Part shown: positions 61,239-64,000 of the stretch, in pieces
How the letters are laid out: each line of letters opens with the position of its first letter
How positions within the stretch are numbered: position 1 is the first letter of the stretch
From: an uncultured Oscillospiraceae bacterium
GTDB taxonomy: Bacteria > Bacillota > Clostridia > Oscillospirales > Oscillospiraceae
Reading direction: 5' to 3'
Length of the DNA stretch: 64,000 bases
Assembly: GCA_949878425.1 (NCBI GenBank)
Contig: CATLAL010000002.1
Span: 97,186-161,185, forward strand
Made by a program: the position numbers and the translations under genes
Notes under the pieces: model-generated
The model's input: only the letters and a program-made list of their open reading frames with translations
The model's database searches: none
Told to the model about the DNA's origin: nothing

Positions 61239-62156
61239 ATGAGCATTACACTGTACTTTGCGAAGCTGAATCTGATCAGCGAGGAGCTTTTCCGGCTCTA
61301 CGAAAACCCGGAGGAAAGGAAGAAGATTGCCGCCGCGCTGCTCGAGTCCCTCCGCTCCGGGAAATGCTGGAAAAAGGAGAGCTATTTCACCGACGACTCC
61401 GGTACGCTCCACAAGACGGCCATCGAATACTCCGTCCACGTGGTCCAATACAACCCGTCCGAGGGCTGCGCCGAGGGTTGGATCTATAAAAAGAACAAGC
61501 TCTACTACAAGACCCTGGACAGCAGCACCAACACCCTGGTCCAGCAGTCCACAAAGAATACGGACGGAAACCGCTTTGTCATTGACCTGAACCACGGCTT
61601 TGTGGGGTACAACACCTCCAACCGGTTTGGCTACAGGGAGTTTATCGAGGCCTTCCGGGAGATCGTGAACCTGGGGGAGGCGGCGAAGGAGTATAGCTTC
61701 CGGTACAATATGAGCCTCTGCGTCAGCGGGATCAACCTGGAGGAGATCAAAAGGGAGCTGAGGGACGTTGGCCGCATTAGGGAGCTGCGGATCCGGATGC
61801 AGCCGCCCAACCCCAGCGACGAGCTGCTCGACGAGCTGCAAAAGCGCTGCGACGGCCTGGTGAAGGACTTCAAGGACGCCAACGTCACCGGGCTGGAGCT
61901 GCTCTACTCCACCAACGGCGCGTTGGGAATCGACCTGGACGCGCCCCTGATCAGCGAGCGGATCAACGACATCCAGGGGCTCTACAGCGGCCTGCCTGTG
62001 GAGGAATCCACGAAAAAGGGCTATGTATCCGTGGAGGGCACCAACGTCAGCGGCGGGAAGTTCTCCTCCGGCGACGCCAAGCCCATCAAGCGCATTGTTG
62101 AGGATATCGGGGACATTGTCTCCGCCTGTCTGGACGCGTTCCAGCACCTGCTGTAA
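61239..62156 (+). CDS. DUF4747-like protein
   Basis: 305 residues from ATG 61239 behind GAAAAGGTGGC. The start SITLYFAKLNLISEELFRLY recalls DUF4747 (from memory, not searched). The body is soluble, with a WKKESYFTDDSGTLHKTAIE segment and alternating charged helices; there is no catalytic motif or membrane segment that I can name. The C-terminus ends with EDIGDIVSACLDAFQHLL. It lies 11 bases before a four-helix membrane protein, in one transcript, and 850 bases before a decayed integrase. A role in phage defence or toxin-like function is only a guess from the context. Confidence 0.6.
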   Translation: MSITLYFAKLNLISEELFRLYENPEERKKIAAALLESLRSGKCWKKESYFTDDSGTLHKTAIEYSVHVVQYNPSEGCAEGWIYKKNKLYYKTLDSSTNTLVQQSTKNTDGNRFVIDLNHGFVGYNTSNRFGYREFIEAFREIVNLGEAAKEYSFRYNMSLCVSGINLEEIKRELRDVGRIRELRIRMQPPNPSDELLDELQKRCDGLVKDFKDANVTGLELLYSTNGALGIDLDAPLISERINDIQGLYSGLPVEESTKKGYVSVEGTNVSGGKFSSGDAKPIKRIVEDIGDIVSACLDAFQHLL

Positions 62157-62167
62157 GGGAGCGTATC

Positions 62168-62890
62168 ATGGAGCAACAACAAGACCGAATCGGCTGGGCG
62201 CGAAAGCTTCTCCGGCTTGTGGACGTCAGAGAGCCGGAGGTGAGATGGGCCCTGGCCGCCGTCCTCCCCCTGGAGCTCCTTCTGGCGTTCCTGTCCGTTC
62301 ACGCCAATTTTCCCGCCTATCGGGACGAGGTGTGCGCTCTGACCCAGTGCGTCATCGCCGGCCTGATCGGCCTGCTGGGCGTTGCGATCTCCGGGATCGC
62401 CATTGTCATCGCCCTTTTTACCGCGGAGCAGATCCAGACCATGGACGAGCTGCTCCCCCACGCCTTTGACCGCGTGCTGTATGATTTCAAGTGGTTCGCT
62501 CTGGTGGCCGCCGCGGAGACGCCGCTTTTCACCGCGCTGCTCTTTTTGCTGCGCAGTCCCCTGCCCACAGCGCCGGCGGCCCCCTTCTATCTGGCCAGCT
62601 TTCTCCTGCTCTACGGCGTTTTCTATCTTTTGTTTTACGGCTGCGCCCTGATCGGGAATTTCATTAAGCTGGCGCGGATCAAGCGCACCCTGGACGCCGC
62701 CGGGCCGCGGAAGCGGGATATATCCGTCTCAGCGGCGGAGTTACAGCTGGACTATCTGACCGCGCGGCTGCTGCGGGGAGACAAGGAGGCGGCCCGCAGG
62801 TTTTACGGCGAGTTCATCCGCTATGCCGAGCAGAGCGGCGGAAACGAGGAGGTCATCTCGTATCTGAAGGAGCGATATGGCGATCTCTAG
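62168..62890 (+). CDS. Four-helix membrane protein paired with the DUF4747-like gene
   Basis: 240 residues behind AAGGGAGCGTATC. Predicted membrane helices are at about 33-52, 62-90, 105-125 and 140-165; the last 75 residues (TLDAAGPRKRDISVSAAELQ onwards) are soluble and helical. I do not recognise the family. The start lies 11 bases after the DUF4747-like stop, so the two genes form a unit: a cytosolic component and a membrane component. Such pairs are common among phage-defence effectors, but nothing here shows that this is one. Confidence 0.65.
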   Translation: MEQQQDRIGWARKLLRLVDVREPEVRWALAAVLPLELLLAFLSVHANFPAYRDEVCALTQCVIAGLIGLLGVAISGIAIVIALFTAEQIQTMDELLPHAFDRVLYDFKWFALVAAAETPLFTALLFLLRSPLPTAPAAPFYLASFLLLYGVFYLLFYGCALIGNFIKLARIKRTLDAAGPRKRDISVSAAELQLDYLTARLLRGDKEAARRFYGEFIRYAEQSGGNEEVISYLKERYGDL

Positions 62891-62936
62891 GCCTGCCCGG
62901 CGAGGCGGCGGGACTTTCCGCACGGCATATAGAAAA

Positions 62937-62980
62937 CAGGGCGTCCCCTCCCGGCTTTGAAAGCGGGCGGGGACGCCCTG
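62937..62980 (+). terminator. Hairpin after the membrane-protein gene
   Basis: CAGGGCGTCCCC pairs with GGGGACGCCCTG, with an inner CCCGGCTTTGAAAGCGGG; 47 bases after the stop, no U-tract. Confidence 0.6.
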
Positions 62981-63000
62981 CACACTCAGGGAGGCGCATA

Positions 63001-63738
63001 TTGAAGTACACACAGTGGCCAAAGGGTGATCCGGTCAGGAACTGCTTCCAGCTGCCCAACGGGATATTCCTGCTGGAACTGACCACCGGGCTTCGAGTAG
63101 GGGGACGGATGGCTCTCCAGTGGGGTGATCTGAACTTCAACAGAAAGAATACGCTCCGGTAGCCCCCTCGGCTGTCAGCCAGCGTCTGGGTAAGATTCTA
63201 AAACACGCCGGATGCAAAAAGTACGCTTCCACGGCCTGCGGCATGTGTTCGCCACCAATGCCCTGGACATGGGATGGACGTAAAAACCCTGTCCACCGTC
63301 ATCGGCCACATCTCCAGTGCCACAACGCTGAATGTCTATGCCCATGTCACGAGCGATATGCAGAGGGAAGCCGCCGCCAGAATCGACCGGGGCATCGGCA
63401 AGGCGGAAACAGCAGAATCCACACCACCGGCAGAACCCACAACCACGATGACCAATTTTCGGCCTGCCAGGGAGCGAAAGCGCCGGTGGGGAACCGGGTC
63501 TCTCAGTAGAAATCAAAACGGTCAATGGGTTGGACGCTGTACGATCACATGGCCAGATGGAAGATTGGAGACACGAAAGGTCCATGCCGGCGCTGAGGAG
63601 GAATGCGAACGGCTGCTGGCGGAGATGATAGCAGATAGGAAATATGCTGTCAGAGAGTCAATGTCCATGACGGACAGGCGAAAGGAGCTGCGGAGATGGC
63701 CGGTTTCGGGGCGTTATCAAAGGCTTCCGCAGATATAA
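63001..63738 (+). pseudogene. Decayed tyrosine recombinase (integrase)
   Basis: Fragments of one integrase lie in three frames. In frame 1 LLELTTGLRVGGRMALQWGD carries the first catalytic Arg but ends at TAG 63160. In a second frame RFHGLRHVFATNALDMG has the HxLRH box. The third frame (from 63274) gives VIGHISSATTLNVYAHVTSD with the second His and the nucleophilic Tyr, and then a basic GTGSLSRNQNGQWVGRC tail as in some Ruminococcaceae integrases. Two frameshifts and a stop make it non-functional. The N-terminus is missing. Confidence 0.85.
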
Positions 63739-63759
63739 ATCTGCTCATTTGGCGAAAAA

Positions 63760-63913
63760 ATCCCTCGCTCTTGGGCATATTCCCATTGTTCAAACAGCGC
63801 CTAGGGCATGTTTGAACAAAATCAAAACGCCCAAGCAGCGGACCTTTTTCCGCCGGACCGCGTTAAAAAATCTCTCGCTGTTGGTCATTCTGCTATTTAT
63901 CAAACAAGCCCTA
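63760..63913. repeat. R3 element, copy c, with a partial tandem copy
   Basis: The element 63802-63913 has ends TAGGGCATGTTTGA and TCAAACAAGCCCTA (13 of 14 bases inverted). The complement of its inside reads GATTTTTTAACGCGGTCC. Just upstream, 63760-63801 (TCCCTCGCTCTTGGGCATAT, then TTCAAACAGCGCCTA) repeats the element's right end. Confidence 0.75.
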
Positions 63914-63938
63914 ATCGAGAAACAGTTTAATAGGATAC

Positions 63939-64000
63939 ACAAGGAGAAAGGCGATAGCCTTTCGCAAAAAGTTTTTCTTTTTTGATTCTTTTTTCTTTGT
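63939..64000 (-). repeat. R1 double-hairpin repeat, copy G (inverted, cut by window end)
   Basis: On the minus strand: ACAAAGAAAAAAGAATC, CAAAAAAGAAAAACTTTTTG, GCGAAAGGCTATCGCCTTTC. Same layout as copies C and E. Confidence 0.75.

Overview
The window reads as chromosome of a GC-rich (about 60-65 % by eye), anaerobic, spore-forming Firmicute of the Oscillospiraceae type (Flavonifractor/Pseudoflavonifractor/Lawsonibacter-like; the genus is an inference). The evidence is a spoIIGA-sigE sporulation pair, oxygen-defence proteins typical of strict anaerobes (PerR-like Fur protein, reverse rubrerythrin, a desulforedoxin-like partner), a Wood-Ljungdahl acetyl-CoA synthase, type III glutamine synthetase, IreB, DUF951 and strong AGGAGG ribosome sites. 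Almost all long reading frames antisense to real genes are GC artefacts.

Layout. 1-6411: start of a secreted BspA-like protein, a methyltransferase, glnN, ridA and a lone acsB. 6611-8815: a 2.2 kb ABC-exporter cassette of lower GC with a transcription-attenuation leader, bracketed by near-identical 25-bp direct repeats. 8822-10336: PerR, reverse rubrerythrin and a small iron-binding protein. 10422-12760: a lower-GC accessory patch (interrupted small CDS, lipoprotein, XRE regulator, gene remnant). 12897-17166: carAB on the minus strand. 17451-31051: a ZTP riboswitch followed by purE, a small membrane gene, purC, purF, purM, purN, purO, purB, a stand-alone AICAR transformylase, purD and a one-piece purL. 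This gives every activity from PRPP to IMP in one direction, with archaeal-type PurO in place of the usual bifunctional PurH, and a PurF without the N-terminal catalytic cysteine. 31395-37929: pepT, cobO, cardiolipin synthase, pncB, coaW. 38209-42854: sigE, spoIIGA and a large secreted protein. 43082-47881: an XRE membrane regulator, a translational GTPase fused to a YacP/Rae1-type NYN nuclease domain, and an M20 peptidase. 48086-52213: a beta-glucoside PTS/6-phospho-beta-glucosidase operon with a divergent AraC regulator. 52278-58917: rpsU, ireB, DUF951 with a coupled 31-residue membrane peptide, an S1-domain protein, rarA, GNAT, LURP-one-like, rpiB-like and a Gfo/Idh/MocA oxidoreductase. 59080-62890: PTS EIIA, a hemerythrin/CheX-like/receiver fusion, and a two-gene DUF4747-like plus membrane-protein unit. 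The end holds a decayed tyrosine integrase and repeats.

The intergenic spaces are unusually rich in short non-coding repeats. At least five families are visible (called R1-R5 here): double hairpins after stop codons (R1), elements with about 30-bp imperfect terminal inverted repeats (R2), two sets of small elements with terminal inverted repeats sharing an internal TTTTTAACGC motif (R3), a GATAGGCACTCGC motif (R4) and a palindromic GTAGGGGCG element (R5). No tRNA, rRNA or CRISPR array was seen.

The most interesting items are the GTPase-nuclease fusion, the attenuated ABC cassette between direct repeats, the Cys-less PurF in a riboswitch-controlled PurO-type purine cluster, the DUF4747/membrane pair beside integrase debris, and the repeat families.
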